A stretch of DNA of 64,000 nucleotides from assembly GCA_030762935.1 (NCBI GenBank), contig CM060895.1:35057501-35121500 (forward strand), written 5' to 3'. This stretch comes from Hymenopus coronatus. Taxonomy: Eukaryota; Arthropoda; Insecta; Mantodea; Hymenopodidae. Within the stretch, counting starts at the first letter, position 1, and each line of letters starts with the position of its first letter. Below are positions 46,804-58,485 of the stretch, one piece after another. The position numbers were made by a program, and so were the translations under genes. The notes below the pieces were generated by a model that made no database searches, was not told where the DNA came from, and was given only the letters and a program-made list of their open reading frames with translations.

Positions 46804-46856
46804 AAATTTTCCAAAAAATCATTAGACCTATAATCCAACTTGTCGTCAGATGACAT
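46804..46856 (-). CDS. GPATCH11: GPATCH11 exon 1 (start)
   Basis: ATG at 46856-46854, donor AATTT|GTAAGT (46803-46802). The 53 coding nt give MSSDDKLDYRSNDFLEN plus two bases; joined to exon 2 they make a Phe codon followed by VKKDIRPGL. Vertebrate GPATCH11 begins with the same acidic D-D-Y-M-S-D-x-F pattern before EDIRPGL. The frame stays open for 20 codons upstream of the ATG to a TGA at 46919-46917, so the start is chosen by homology. Confidence 0.8.
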
Positions 46857-47331
46857 ATTTACTTCTTCAGCAAATGTGAATTTTTTTTTTTTCTGGAATA
46901 ACCTATTCAAAGCTTTTCACTTAATACACCTAATACACCCTCTTGAGTTTGTTGTGTACTGCTATTGTGTAGTAATGGCTGATGGCTCGCTGCCGCAGTA
47001 TTACCAACATTTTTCATTCAAAAGATAGTTATATGAAATTTAATATTACCGTATTTTTGCCGTTTGGTTTGTACAATTCGAAACTTTCTTTCGATAAACT
47101 ATATCGTTATTTATATTGAAGATTAATATTTGCAGTAGCTCAAGTGAAGACAGAATCCGCAATGATGGCTGCTCATACATATAGTGAGACCATAGGGTTC
47201 AGCCTACTAATGAATCTATTTTAACAATTTTAATATTGAATATTAATTTGGATAATATTAATATTATCTAACATTAATTGTTAATAATAAACCTGCATTA
47301 AACAGTAAAGTGCATAAAACGTTTTTAAAGA
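46857..47331 (-). promoter_or_regulatory. Presumed 5'UTR and promoter region of GPATCH11
   Basis: Follows exon 1 upstream on the minus strand. Includes a short segment around 46980-47000 with CpGs (GGCTCGCTGCCGCAG). No TATA box at a convincing distance. The assignment rests only on position. Confidence 0.3.
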
Positions 47332-48016
47332 CATTGAATAGGGCTCCGATAATTCCAGGTAATTGGGGATGAGGCTACCTCGAATCATAAAAAACTCGGA
47401 ATATACGGAAATATCACTAAATAAAAGGGTAAGCCATGAATAAATGTTTAATGAACACAATAATGGTTAAATAAATAAAAACAATAAGTACATATTCGTG
47501 TTATATGCCAGGCTCTCTATAGCACAATACTTATGACGTACATATCACCTACAACAATGATGAGCCTCTATGCTGCAAAATGTGTATTTTTACTTATGCG
47601 TGTTTTAATGGCCACTGTCATTGAGTATGATTACTTTACAATTACAGTATGTTTTCGGAAAGGATGGTATGCACTGCACAATTGAGTGACGTGGCCCCAT
47701 TTAGTGAACGGTCGACAAAGAAAGAGCAAGCGCACTTCTCCAAATCTAACCGTATCTGCCAATCTGTAATAGAAATGCATTAGCAGTCTGAAGCCAAGGT
47801 TATTTCTGTGCATTATGAACAAAAACCCTAAATGGAACAGGCTTACTTATATTGAACATGGAAAAAGAAAGTTCAAAATGAACACATCCGGATGTGCGTA
47901 AAGCGTACATGCAGACAAGTATAAAAAACGGGATTTCACTCTATTTTTGTGCAACATTTTAATTTTCTTAAACCAGCTCGAGGTACTCGGAACTTCGAAA
48001 TACCGGGGCTATACTG
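47332..48016. mobile_element. Tigger-like non-autonomous element
   Basis: The right end, read in reverse (CAGTATAGCCCCGGTATTTC, GAAGTTCCGAGTACCTCG), resembles pogo/Tigger termini and abuts TA. The left end (CATTGAATAGGGCTCCGATA, ATTCCAGGTAATTGG) is a diverged inverted match. About 685 bp with no transposase frame. Confidence 0.5.
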
Positions 48017-48850
48017 TATATAATTATATGTATTAAATTAAAGAGCTAAACAAATACTATGCATATATTGTAGTAAATGCTGTCATGTTAATAATAGTAA
48101 AAACATTTGTTTGTTTGTTTGTTGTATTACTCATAGAGTTCCTATTATAACTATGGTATTATGTGAGAAAAAAGAAATAGTGAGTGACAGTGTAGTAAGA
48201 AAATAGTTTAAAGATTATTTTAGAAACATAGTAAAACAAGCAATGATACAAAAGAAAAAGAAAGAAAAAAAAAAAACTAACAGAATATGGACCCAGTATT
48301 GGCTCTTAACAGTAATAAAGCAATAATAAAGTATTAAAACATTTACTCTAAAATGACATTAGTGAAAGTGAAAAATGAGGAATTTGCATGCATACAAAAT
48401 CTGAAAGACTCCAACTCATTTCCTATGTGACATTTCAAGTTTAAAATTCTGTTTCTGTCAAAAACATAATGAATTTGGTTGATAGTATAGAGAAACTGGC
48501 AGATGATGAACACAATAATGAAACCAAAGAAAATAGAGAACCAAAAATGCCTTAGCTAAGCATATGATCGTAAGAAAATTGACAACAAAGTAAAAGTGTA
48601 CCTCATGTCATGTGAAACTGCTGAAGAAATGTATGGCTATAGGGGAGCCTAGGAGGGGGGGGGGGGAATGTAAAATTGTCCAGTGAGGATTTAATCTTAT
48701 ATCATTTGACAATATACGTAAACCTGAAAACAATTTAAAACATTTTTGATAATTACAAGAGTGAGACTTACTTACCTTGTATGTAAATGATATTCCTAAG
48801 TTAGGAAACAACAATATTAACTATATCCTATGCAGATCATACAACTGAAG
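48017..48850. other. Nothing recognised
   Basis: AT-rich, with a poly(G) run at 48655-48666. No gene or repeat identified. Confidence 0.35.
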
Positions 48851-49729
48851 TATCTTGAGGTGTAACAAAGGATGAGCTGAACACAACCATGATACAAACC
48901 ATTGAATCTCTTTTTAACCACTTTAAAGGAAATAATCTTAAATGCAATATGTCCAAAATCACTTTAATCCAATTAGGGAATACAAATGAGTTACATACTA
49001 CTCTTCAAGCTTTAGGGTGCAACCTAATTGGTACAAAACAGCCTAAATTCTTGGGAATCATAATTGATCATAAACTAACATGGTCTGAACATATTCATTA
49101 CATATGTGGGAAGATGAGCAAATCATTATATCTACTTAGGCATTTCAACAACCTGTTTGGAGAAAAGCAATTAAAAATTATATACTATGGAGTTATATTT
49201 CCGCATTTGCTATATGGGCTTGAAATTTGGGGAAAGAGTCTTTATGTTACAGAAGAAAGCAATTAGAATAATGCATCATTTAAAACCTAGAGATTCATGT
49301 AGGCAAGTACTTAAAGAAAAACAGATCTTGACAGTATTCTCTTTATATGTATATAAAGTAATCATCTATGCACTGCAAAAAGAAAATCTAAGAAATAATG
49401 TTCATCACTGTAATACAAGACCTAACAAGGACTTTTATAGGCAAGGTTTTAGAATCAGTATTTGCTACAAGGATCCTGGTGTAATGGGTTTGTTTCTATT
49501 CAATAAATTACCAGAATTCATAAAGCAACTTAGTGGAACTCGTATTTAAATGTAAACTTAAATTGTATTTAACAAGTAAGGCTCTATATAGTTTAGATAA
49601 ATTGGCTGTAGAATAGCAAAATACTTGTAAATATTTTAGGTGTAAATACTATATAGTGTAATTATTGTATGTACTCGTAACTTTAACAATGTCAGAAATT
49701 GTGTATGCAGTCTATTGACAATAAATGCA

Positions 49730-49762
<33 letters not shown>
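48851..49762 (+). pseudogene. LINE reverse transcriptase C-terminal part, 5'-truncated
   Basis: Frame 48889-49266 reads LFNHFKGNNLKCNMSKITLI, QPKFLGIIIDHKLTWSEHI and GVIFPHLLYGLEIWGKS: the N-x-x-K-T, FLGxxIDxxLxW and YGLxxWG motifs that follow the catalytic FADD in Jockey/CR1-type LINEs. A frameshift near 49250 leads to LQKKAIRIMHHLKPRDSC and ILTVFSLYVYKVI. A stop after IKQLSGTRI is followed by a 3'UTR ending in an (ATT)n tail at 49731-49762. The 5' part is missing as in a typical truncated insertion. Confidence 0.8.
49731..49762. repeat. (ATT)n microsatellite tail
   Basis: About ten ATT units at the end of the truncated LINE; simple-repeat tails are typical of several LINE clades. Confidence 0.9.
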
Positions 49763-49862
49763 TACACTGCAACAGTCCCTGTGGAACATAATTACATTTT
49801 TATTTTATATCATAATTTTACTCTAAACATAAAAAATGAAGAGTGATATAAATAACATAAAT

Positions 49863-50460
49863 TGTAAAACATAAAATAATCAAAATAAATGCAAGAAATT
49901 CATTACTTAATGACTGTAATAGTATTGTGTCTTTTGGTTTTTGCTGCAGACTTGGTTGTGGTAATATCATCACAATATCATTTTCAGAAATAGATGGAAT
50001 ATCAGGCTTCTGAGGATGAACAAATTCATTTATATTCTTTTTACCTTTTCTAAGGAAATTGACCTCAGTCACCATCATCTTCTTTACCCTTTTCTATCTT
50101 ACCAATAAAAAACGGGGTGTTTCCCATTGAATTTTACCAAAACATAATCTCCCTCAATAAGAATTGACTTATCAGTCCAATTTATCGATCTGCCTTCCTC
50201 TTCTGGCATTCAATCTTCATTATCTGAAGAAGCAAGAGGCACTGTTTCAGCTTCATTTTTGTTATCAACATCAAAGAGTGCCTTGGTATTTGCCTTATTT
50301 TTTCTTTGCTCTCTGTAGGGAATGATCTCTAAGTGTCTCTCTTACTGGAGTATCTGTTGATCTTTCTGCCACCCTTGGTTTGTTCTCAGTGTTACAGTGT
50401 GCCCCAGTTGAATCTGTTACACTGTGCCCCATAGCATCATTTTGCATTCATGTTAAGATA
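49863..50460 (-). pseudogene. Transposase C-terminal domain, fragment
   Basis: Minus strand, three frames: TDTPVRETLRDHSLQRAKKK, IEGDYVLVKFNGKHPVFY, then EVNFLRKGKKNINEFVHPQK and DIPSISENDIVMILPQPSLQ. This Tudor-like block (DYVLVxFxGK..Y..KI..D...EVxFLR...FVxP..D...I...DI...LPxP) is one I associate with C-termini of arthropod DNA transposon proteins. I cannot name the family, and no transposase core lies next to it. Confidence 0.4.
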
Positions 50461-50779
50461 ATGTGGTATATGTAAATTAAACAAGATTTCTAATAGAACA
50501 GACTGCAGCTTAAATGGACTATAATGGAACCTATAATATCATTAAGAATATAATATTAGCAGTTTAATGGATGTCCAAGAAGAAATTAGCAGTAAACATT
50601 TTACTTCACTTACCTGAAAAACTAAAGCCTTCCCAACAGCTAGAATCAAAAAACGCAACAATACAAAACTAAGATAGTATAGAGTGACAAACTTTGTTCC
50701 TATGAAGGGCAATAAAAACAGTGCAGCCAACATAGCCTGAAGTAGAAAATCATACTGTTATACTGTACCGCATGTTACA

Positions 50780-51955
50780 CTGTACACCCAGCTCCCCTAT
50801 ACTGAGAATATACATAAAAGAAACTGCTACAACTTCAAGTTTCACAAATCCAGAGATATCAATGCCAACATCAGTGAACTTCAAAATGTGATCTGCAAAC
50901 TGAAGTGCCTCAAACAATAAATAACAGAAGATAATGACTGTGCTTCCAGAACGATTCAAAGATTTCAGCAGTGCCTGGGATTCCACTGAAAGTTCTGACA
51001 AAATCCTGGAGAATTCCATGGCAAGACTGTCACTGGAAGAGGACAAGTTGAAAATGAGCTCCAATGAAGACACAAATGTATCCTTTAAAGCTGCTGAAAT
51101 GGAAATAAGGGATAAAAAGAAACTAATTTATTACTCGCTTAATAAATTAGGGAATATGTCCAAAGAAAAAGTATTGTTCAATAGATAAGAAATATGCTTA
51201 TACTGAGAAAGAGTGTCACTTAAAACATGTTGTAAGAAAACAAATCATAAAGAGGAAGATTGTTTCTTTAGAAATAGAAGTAAAAATTGTAACAATAGCA
51301 AACATGGTAAAGTTATTCTTCTATGTCAAAATGTAGAGGTTAATGTAAAGAATGTAGAAGGAAACAAAGCAGAAGGTAGTAATAATTATTACGAGTTCCT
51401 AATTGACTCTGGCGTAATTACTCATGAGATAAATGAGGTGATTGTGTGTCAGAACTTGAACATGACTGCTAAACATAGAGAAAGTATGTCTGTAGCAAGT
51501 GTAGGTACCAATGAGTTTGAAAACTGTACTAAATTAAGTGCATTGTGTCCCTGAATTGTCAAAGAATCTCATGTCTGCAAACAAAATCACAAAAGATAAG
51601 GGTGCTGTGTATTTTCATGGTGAGAGGATATACACCTTCAATAAGAAAGATGTATTTCCAAAAACAATATGTTGCACTCAAAGGTAACAAATATCAGTAT
51701 GGTACATATTGTTGTAAAACTAAATGCAAAAGTGAAGGCTCAAAAAGCAGACCATCTGAATCTAAAACAAATGCAGAACATTCCTGAAATGTATGAAGAT
51801 GTAAATTTTAAAAGATAAAACTGGTATGGACTATTCTGAGTGGCCAAAACTAAACAGGTAAGACTACCATTTAAGACTGTAAGGTAAAGAGCAGGAAAAC
51901 CCCTTCAAATCATCTGTGCAGGCCAAGCAATAGTCCTATGTATGATGATAAGAAT
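50780..51955 (+). pseudogene. Copia gag, protease, pre-integrase remnant
   Basis: NANISELQNVICKLK, then LPERFKDFSSAWDSTESSDK and MARLSLEED match the conserved copia gag helix (LPExFxxFxxAWDSTxxSxKTLxNLxARLxxEE). A zinc-knuckle-like CCKKTNHKEEDCFF follows at 51225, the protease site FLIDSGVITHEINE at 51395 (D-S-G with altered T), and a pre-integrase-like RAGKPLQIICA near 51890. Frameshifts occur near 51190 and 51540. Confidence 0.8.
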
Positions 51956-52357
51956 TTTTTTCTAACATTGTAGATGACTAGACACATTTTTACTTTCTCT
52001 ACACATATTATGTACATAGTGTAATAGAGAAGGTATTGTAATGCTCCCAAAACTTTGATACCAAGATTTCACCGGAAATATAAGTTTTGGGACCTTCTGA
52101 ATCCAAAAAAAAAAAGAAGCATTTTTAGAAAAAAGTCTGTATGTGTGTGTGTGTGAGTTTGTATGTGTGTGTGTGTGTGTCTGTGGGCAGCATAGCTGAA
52201 AAATGAAAAGGCCGTTAAATACCAAACTTAGTATTTAAGTTGAATATCTTCCAAGAATGCGACACAAGATTTTCAAGAAAATCCCCCCACCCCAACTATC
52301 CTTTACATGGAAAATTTTTCGAAAATTTTGATTTTTTCAAAAATGGCTGTAACAATT

Positions 52358-54914
52358 GAGGGGCTCAGCACTAGAGGGAGCTATCCCAGAAATAGCTAAA
52401 TTTAAGAAAAAAGGAGTTTTATTAGAGTTGCTGATTTGGAAAAAAATGTAATATTGAGGTACAGCTTTTTTAAATCCAGTACTTGGTCCACATTTTGAAA
52501 TATCCTAGAAAATACAAAAAAGTGATATTTAACAATTTTTTTTATTTATTTAGCAGTGCAAACTTGTATTTTTACTAAAAACTTACTTAAGCAGAGAGAG
52601 AGAAGCTGAACATGATATTATTCATAAGACACAAACAACTGAACTACACAATTTCTTCAACCAGTTCAGTCGGTTCTACATTGTCTGATCTCAAATCATC
52701 ATAAAAAGATTAGCACACTGCTGGAATGTATTTTTTGATGGACTGTAGATTTCATAGTTTCAGCGCAGGAATATTCCTCCCCTCTGGATACAGTAATGGC
52801 AGCTCCACCATCACTCTAGACATAAAGGATGATTTGCTACAAGTTGAGTATTATTTTTTAGTCTTCTCCCTAGCATCTTTTTGAAAAACTGGACCCTTTT
52901 CCATTTTTCCAATTCTGAGAAAGTATTTTTGAAAGACAACACTGTAGATCTTTTTGTTACTTTCACAGTAGAAACTTTCGGAATATGAAATAATAATTTT
53001 TTTATTTACCTTTAAAAATGTTATTCAGAACTGGTAGTTTCTAAAATCTTCTTTCTTCATTTCAATAATTGCATATGGTTTTGTAATCCGAGCCTTGCTG
53101 ACCAACTCATACCACTGGCCTGGCATATAAATGTGGCTTGTATGTCTTAACTTCTCCACAACCCCAAAATCCCTGTCACTGGATAGGAAGGTGGTCCTGG
53201 TATCAGAAAGTAATGTTGAATCTCATCATACCCATGGAAACAAGGGCGTAATAAAGGTTAAAAATAGTGTTCTTGTTTGCAGTGAGCATGAATCAGAGAA
53301 AAAAATCAGCCTTCTCATATGAAGTGTGTTAGCTGGATTTTTCAATATGATATATAAGCAAGATGCCATTTCAGACGATCCTCTAGAAGCTGTATTTTCT
53401 GGCCACATACATATAGAGGTATTGTCAGCGTTGCATATGTATACCCCAAGATTATACACCCCTAGCTGCCTAAGGTAAAATATTGTCTGTTAGGATTTTT
53501 GGTGTGGGTAGTGCTTGTTTAAATCATGTTTTCAAACAGTAGTCACAGTCTTCATTCACTGTACCTGCTTTAAACTTCTTAAGTAATGAATAAGGTTTAT
53601 CAGCTTTACATTGATGTAATCTGACTTGCAGAGGAACATCTTCAGTTTCTGAAGCCACCCACTCATCCCATGTATCAGAAAGAGGTAATTTAAATGTAAT
53701 GTTGAACTCTGTATTAAACACCTTAGAATAGATATACTGTGAAGCAGGAGTTACCTCTTTCTGTGCACATTCTTTTTCATACAGTCGATACATCTCAGCT
53801 ACAGAATGGACATTGCTTATATACACTTTATTTGGATTATCATGGCGAAAATAGTGACTTCTATATTTTGGAAATTGCTTTATATGATCCCTAACAGATT
53901 TCAACTTTATTTCATGTGTTTTATTATGAACATTCCCATGTTTAGCTTTCTGATCAAGGTGAGGCGTTCCCAACATAACATGTGCATCAGTTTCACGACC
54001 ATCTTCATCATCACTTCTCTCAGCTTGTTTTAACTTGTTATCACCCCTAGCAGTACCCCGTCATTTTTTTGAAATAGCAGAAATATCATAAAAAGCTTTC
54101 ATACACACTCTCTTGGAATCATCATTAAGTACTTTAACAGTATTCTCAAAAGAATATTTACACCAGGACACCGTTTCATCACCATGGTCATTCCTATAAA
54201 CACTGTTGCACTCTCTTTGATGAATTAATCCAAACAAAAATGATCACCCAACTATAAAATTTCTTATAAATTTCTTCTTTTGTATCAAGGTCTAATGATG
54301 AATAACTCCACCAGTTGAGGTTAGAGTTGGTAGGAGGGTTGCTACACAAGCATCCAGCTCCTTGTTTGCAACCAGGAATTTGTTTCTTCATTGATAGCTT
54401 TCATATTCCTCACTACTGTTTCTTTTTCGTTTAGCTTGCATATTCGTTTCTTTCCTTCACTTGCTATACTATTTATCTCCATTTTGAAAAACAAAATAAG
54501 CTACAGCATATTATAATGCCTAAAATTTCTACTATTTACACAATATTCTTCATGTTTAATAATAATCTTACATATTATTAAGTTTGAGAATGTTATTTGA
54601 ATACAGAGCTTCAAAATGAATATTTCTTGGCCTATAGTTTAAACAATAAATAACACTCTTGCAATAGTTACAGTTCTATAAGGTTGATGACATTGTTCTT
54701 TAAATAGTAGATAGTGGGATATCCCCAACTGGCACAAACTTTCTCACTTTGGAAAATGACACAGTTTCTGTAAGTTACTGTAGATGGTAACTGATACTAT
54801 TAATATTACCAAGGTTTCTACAGTAGATGAGAGATGGCAGAAGCTGTCTAAAAACAAAAAAAAGCTCATGTTTTCTCAATGTGTGGGATAGCTCCCTCTG
54901 GCACTGAGCGCCTC
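52358..54914 (-). mobile_element. DNA transposon, 31-bp TIRs, AATT target duplication
   Basis: Left end GAGGGGCTCAGCACTAGAG.. (52358-52388) and right end (54884-54914) are inverted copies with four mismatches; both share AGAGGGAGCTATCCCA. Flanked by AATT (52354-52357, 54915-54918), and removal restores the HPR sequence, which proves the boundaries. It contains one degenerate transposase on the minus strand. A 4-bp duplication with such a protein suggests a Sola-like family, but I cannot confirm that. Confidence 0.9.
53010..54487 (-). pseudogene. Transposase of the AATT-duplicating element, degenerate
   Basis: Read on the minus strand across frames. N-terminal part from ATG about 54487 (MEINSIASEGKKRICKLNEK) and a C-x-C region (CKQGAGCLC) near 54350. 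The best open block is 53976-53524: VRDHIKQFPKYRSHYFRHDN, KVYISNVHSVAEMYRLYEKE and YSKVFNTEFNITFKLP, a conserved arthropod transposase segment. It is followed by YNLGVYICNADNTSICMWPE, TASRGSSEMASCLY and LIFFSDSC (probable second acidic catalytic block) near 53450-53270. Then SDRDFGVVEKLRHTSHIYMP and GQWYELVSKARITKPYAIIE to about 53010. Several stops and frameshifts. The DDE fold is inferred, not proven. Confidence 0.7.
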
Positions 54915-55689
54915 AATTTTGATTAAAAAACAATATGTATAAGATATGTTTATGACAAACAAAATGTATATTTTGAATTTTCTGGGAATAGCCTCTGAAG
55001 ACCTCTTAATTCTGGATGAGTTTTATATAACTGGCAAGCTGTAAGAGATATACAAATACTTACTGAATAAAAAATGTAGATCTCATTAAAACACACAATT
55101 TATGTCATATGCATTTTTTGCGGAGTTAACTATTTTTGAAATATTCTGGATTATTGGTTTCAATTTTAGCCACTTAAACTTTTCTCAAATGTGGGGACAT
55201 CTTTCTTCTTGTTTCTCATTTCTTTATATCTGGCAAGCAAAGAGATTGGAATTTCAATTGTTTCACATAGCGACCAGCTTTTGAAGGACAAGGCTATTGC
55301 TTTAGCCTGTGTATTTTCTTATTGCGCTTATGCTTACAAGGAAACTAGTAATAAGACTAATTCTGGTTAAGTTGATCTTGATTAGCATGGTATAGATAAC
55401 AGTTTATGTTATGAATGAAAGGTTTGCTTACCAAACAGCTAGAGGACATCTTGTGAATGGAACACATTAAGTTTTTTCCCTTATACTTACAAGGAACCAA
55501 GTAATAAGGACAATTTCTGCTGTTTATCTTGATTATTATCAAGTAGATAGAAGAATATGTTTTTTAACAGTAATTTGTTACAGAGATGTAGAGAAAATCA
55601 TGTGAATGGATCACATTAGGTTTTTGTATTGTGTATCTTCTTAGTGCCAAATCTACTGATTAAGTAGGTATTCTTATGTGTAAAACATA

Positions 55690-57390
55690 TGTAAACGAGT
55701 CTGAGATTTATTTTAACTTCAAAGAGTCAGTAAATTTAAATGTGATAATGGTGGTGAATATAAAAATGCTCAACTAATTGACTGGTGCAAAGAAAGAGAT
55801 ATTGTGATGGATTTTACTATTCCTCATACTCCACAGTTGAATGGGTAATCTGAGAGACTGAATCTAACTTTGGTGAACAAAGCAAGAGCAATGATGCAGA
55901 ATGGTAAAACAAAATACATAAATACAAAAGTGGGAAAGAGCAGTTCTGACAACAGCATATCTCACAAACGAATCCCTACAAAAGATCAACACCACTCCAG
56001 TAGAAAAGTGGTATATGCTACAAATGGTTACTGATTGTGGGATTCAGAAAATAGTAAAGCATTTGTAAGTAGAGATGTAATTATCATTTCATTACTCTTC
56101 TATCAAAACGAAGAGCAAGGAGAAGAAAATACATAAATATTTGAAGAATATGAAAACGAGGTAAATGAAGAAGGGAATCATCAACAAACTAAAGAACTGA
56201 ACATCCAGACAAAGTAAGAAATAAAGAAAGAAAACTGGGAACTGAACATGAAAGAATAGGTTACAATTTGAGAGCAAGAGATGGTCTCCAGAAACATAAA
56301 AGGCTTCAAGATGCAAAAGTGTTTCTAACATTCAATGAAATAATGAAGACAGGGAGAAATGGCGAAAAGCAATAGAAGAGGAAAAAGATTTGCAGAAAAC
56401 TAATAAATCCTGGGAACCGGTGGATAACAATGAAGCCATGGGTAAAGAGCTGCTTACAGATAAATGGATTTTCAAGATCAAAGACAGTGATAAATATAAA
56501 GCCCATCTTGTGGTTTGAGCAGTCTTGAATACAAAGATTTATTCACTCCTGTTGTTGATACAAGTGCTTTAAGATTACTTTTTGCAATTGCTGCTAGATA
56601 AGATGTGTTAATTAAAATCTTTGATGTACAAACAGCCCTTTTACATGGAGAGGTGAATGAACAGGAATGATACTGTGAAGAAGGAAAAGTCTGCAATCTA
56701 AAAAAGACTCTCTATGGTCTGAAACAAGCTCCATGCAAGTAGAACAAGCAGTTGAGAAATTTCCTGAAGCAAGAAGGCATGCTGATCAAGAAATCTTTAA
56801 GAGTGAGAAGGATGGTATCATTATATCTATTCTTCATGTGGATGATGGGGTTGTTTTTGGAAAAAACAAGGCACAAATTGAGAAATTGCTGAAGAAACTT
56901 AATAAGGATTTTGAGATGACAGGAAATGAAAACTCCAAAACATACTTAAGAATGGAACTTAAAAATGGAAGTGCTTATTTGTGCATACATCAAGAAAAGT
57001 ACACTATACAACTGCTACAAAAATACAAATGATGAATTGCAAACAAGTAGCAACTCCAAAAACACTTCAAAATTCAGGAAATGTACAAAATACAGAAGAC
57101 TTGCAAAACTAGAAAATTATTCTTTCCCATACACAGAGAAGTAATTGAAAGTCTGTTATTCCTAACTTGTAAAGCAGGACCTGACTTGGCATGTACAGTA
57201 AGTTATGAAAGTCAGCATATGAAAACTCAAAAGAAGAGGTTTGAAAAGTAAAAAGAACTTTATAATATCTAAAAGGTAGGTACACAACAAAAAGAATTAA
57301 GTTTTCCAAAATGGAACAGTCAGAAAATGAACACTTCGAACTTATAGCACTTGTGATGCAGATTATGCTGCTGATAAGGAACAAAGAAAA
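55690..57390 (+). pseudogene. Copia integrase and reverse transcriptase remnant
   Basis: Integrase: KFKCDNGGEYKNAQLIDWCK, DFTIPHTPQLNG, ERLNLTLVNKARAMM (D-N-G-G-E and H-T-P-x-x-N-G are copia integrase hallmarks; the last Glu block is near 55855). Reverse transcriptase: DLFTPVVDTSALRLLFAIAA, FDVQTALLHGEV, TLYGLKQAPC, IISILHVDDGVVFGKN (VDD catalytic motif) and YLRMELKNGSAYLCIHQEKY. RNase H begins at CDADYAADKEQRK and is cut by HPR at 57391. Confidence 0.85.
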
Positions 57391-58115
57391 ATCTGATGTG
57401 TCCCATTCACATAACTTTCTCTACTTGTTCCACAAACAAACTATTCCTATAGTAAAAATATTATTCTTTTATCTACATCATGTTAATGAAGATAGACATT
57501 AGCAGAAATAGTCTTATTACTTGCTTCCTTGTAAGTAGGAGAGAAATAAGGAAATATGCTATGCCAAAGCAATAATCAAATCCTTTAAAATCTGGTCGCC
57601 ATGTGAAACAATTGAAATTCAGTTCTCTTTGCATGGCCAGGGGTAAAAGAAATATGAAATGCAAGAGGAAAGTTAAGAAGCTTACAATTGAAACCAACAA
57701 CCGGAAACAGTTAAGTCTATAAAAAAATTATGACATTATGTGTGTTTTAACAAGATCTACATTTTTGTGCAGTAAGTTTTTACCTATATATTATGGTTTG
57801 CAGTTATACAAAAGTCATCCAGAAGAAAAATTCTTCAGAGGCTATTCCCAGAAAATTCAAAGTGTACATTTTGTTTGACATATAAATATCTTAATGATTT
57901 TAATCAAAATCATTAGACCATTTTTGAGAAAATCAAAATTTCTGATAAATATTCCATATAAAGGGTAATTTGGAGCAGGGGATTCTTCTGAAAATTTTGT
58001 GTCACATCCTTGAAAGATACTAAACTTAAATACCAAGTGTATGCTATCCACAGATACACATACACACAAAATCTTTTTCAGGGGCTCTCAAACCATGTAT
58101 TTATAATAAAATGTA
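57391..58115 (-). mobile_element. HPR repeat, reverse, truncated at the hairpin end
   Basis: Starts ATCTGATGTGTCCCATTCAC, CTTTCTCTAC directly after the copia RNase H codons and runs to CTCTCAAACCATGTATTTAT. The copia RNase H end (NNSTTEVEYIETTRCCIEF) follows at about 58110. Confidence 0.85.
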
Positions 58116-58485
58116 ACAACTCAACAACTGAAGTGGAGTACATTGAAACAACAAGATGCTGTATAGAATTCACCTATTTAAGGATTTTGATTGAAGAGTT
58201 TACAGAAAAAATAGTTTTGTGTAAAATTGATCAAATCATACAATTAACCCTGAAGAATAGAGAGTTTGAAATAAGATGTCCCTCCAACAAGTTAACTAGC
58301 TGATATATTCTCAAATCTTCTGTTACATCTGAATTTCAATAACTTTAAAGATATGTTAACAGTGTTAAAGCATTGTAAGAAAGTTTTTCTATAAAGAAAA
58401 TACATATTTTAACATTAAGGAAGCATGTTGTATTGGCAATAGTAAAAGGTTTTATTTGTTGTTATAATATTAGTGAGAAAAAAAT

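Larger units (their letters stand above)
18414..46856 (-). other. GPATCH11: GPATCH11-like gene, whole locus
   Basis: Gene model built from splice sites and homology. Exons: 46856-46804 (start), 34644-34406, 32829-32582, 29539-29414, 18676-18539 (stop), with AATAAA on the minus strand at 18419-18414. Junction phases are 2, 1, 0 and 0 and all agree; the joined frame is 267 aa, close to vertebrate GPATCH11. Order along the protein: acidic N-terminus, G-patch glycine-rich motif, charged helical region, acidic low-complexity stretch and the C-terminal DUF4187 Cys-rich motif. G-patch proteins are known as activators of DEAH-box RNA helicases, and vertebrate GPATCH11 is nuclear. Introns total about 27 kb, nearly all mobile DNA. 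An in-frame extra exon lies in intron 1 (see 39670-39924). Confidence 0.85.
51985..55630 (+). mobile_element. HPR repeat interrupted by a DNA transposon
   Basis: Hairpin end at 51992-52030 (CTTTCTCTACACATATTATG), GT-rich tract 52139-52180, up to GGCTGTAAC at 52353. After the 2557-bp insertion it continues TTTTGATTAAAAAACAATAT, AAATGTAGATCTCATTAAAA and two copies of the far end (55440-55475, TTGTGAATGGAACACATTAA; 55580-55620, ATGTGAATGGATCACATTAG). It interrupts the copia pol region. Confidence 0.85.
50780..58320 (+). mobile_element. Ty1/copia retrotransposon, degenerate, with nested insertions
   Basis: Parts in correct order on the plus strand: gag (50780-51300), protease and pre-integrase (51300-51955), integrase and reverse transcriptase (55690-57390), RNase H end (58100-58310). 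Two HPR copies split it: one between pre-integrase and integrase core, one within RNase H. No LTR was identified by eye. Many stops; inactive. Confidence 0.85.

Noticed and set aside
46857..46916. Longer N-terminus for GPATCH11 from the upstream open frame
   Set aside because: The 20 codons before the ATG include a poly(A)-encoded lysine run and lack an earlier ATG; a TGA closes the frame. The ATG at 46856 fits the family.
50780..58320. Retrovirus-like (Ty3/Gypsy or endogenous virus) assignment
   Set aside because: Integrase precedes reverse transcriptase and the VDD and AWDST motifs are copia-type; no envelope-like frame was seen.
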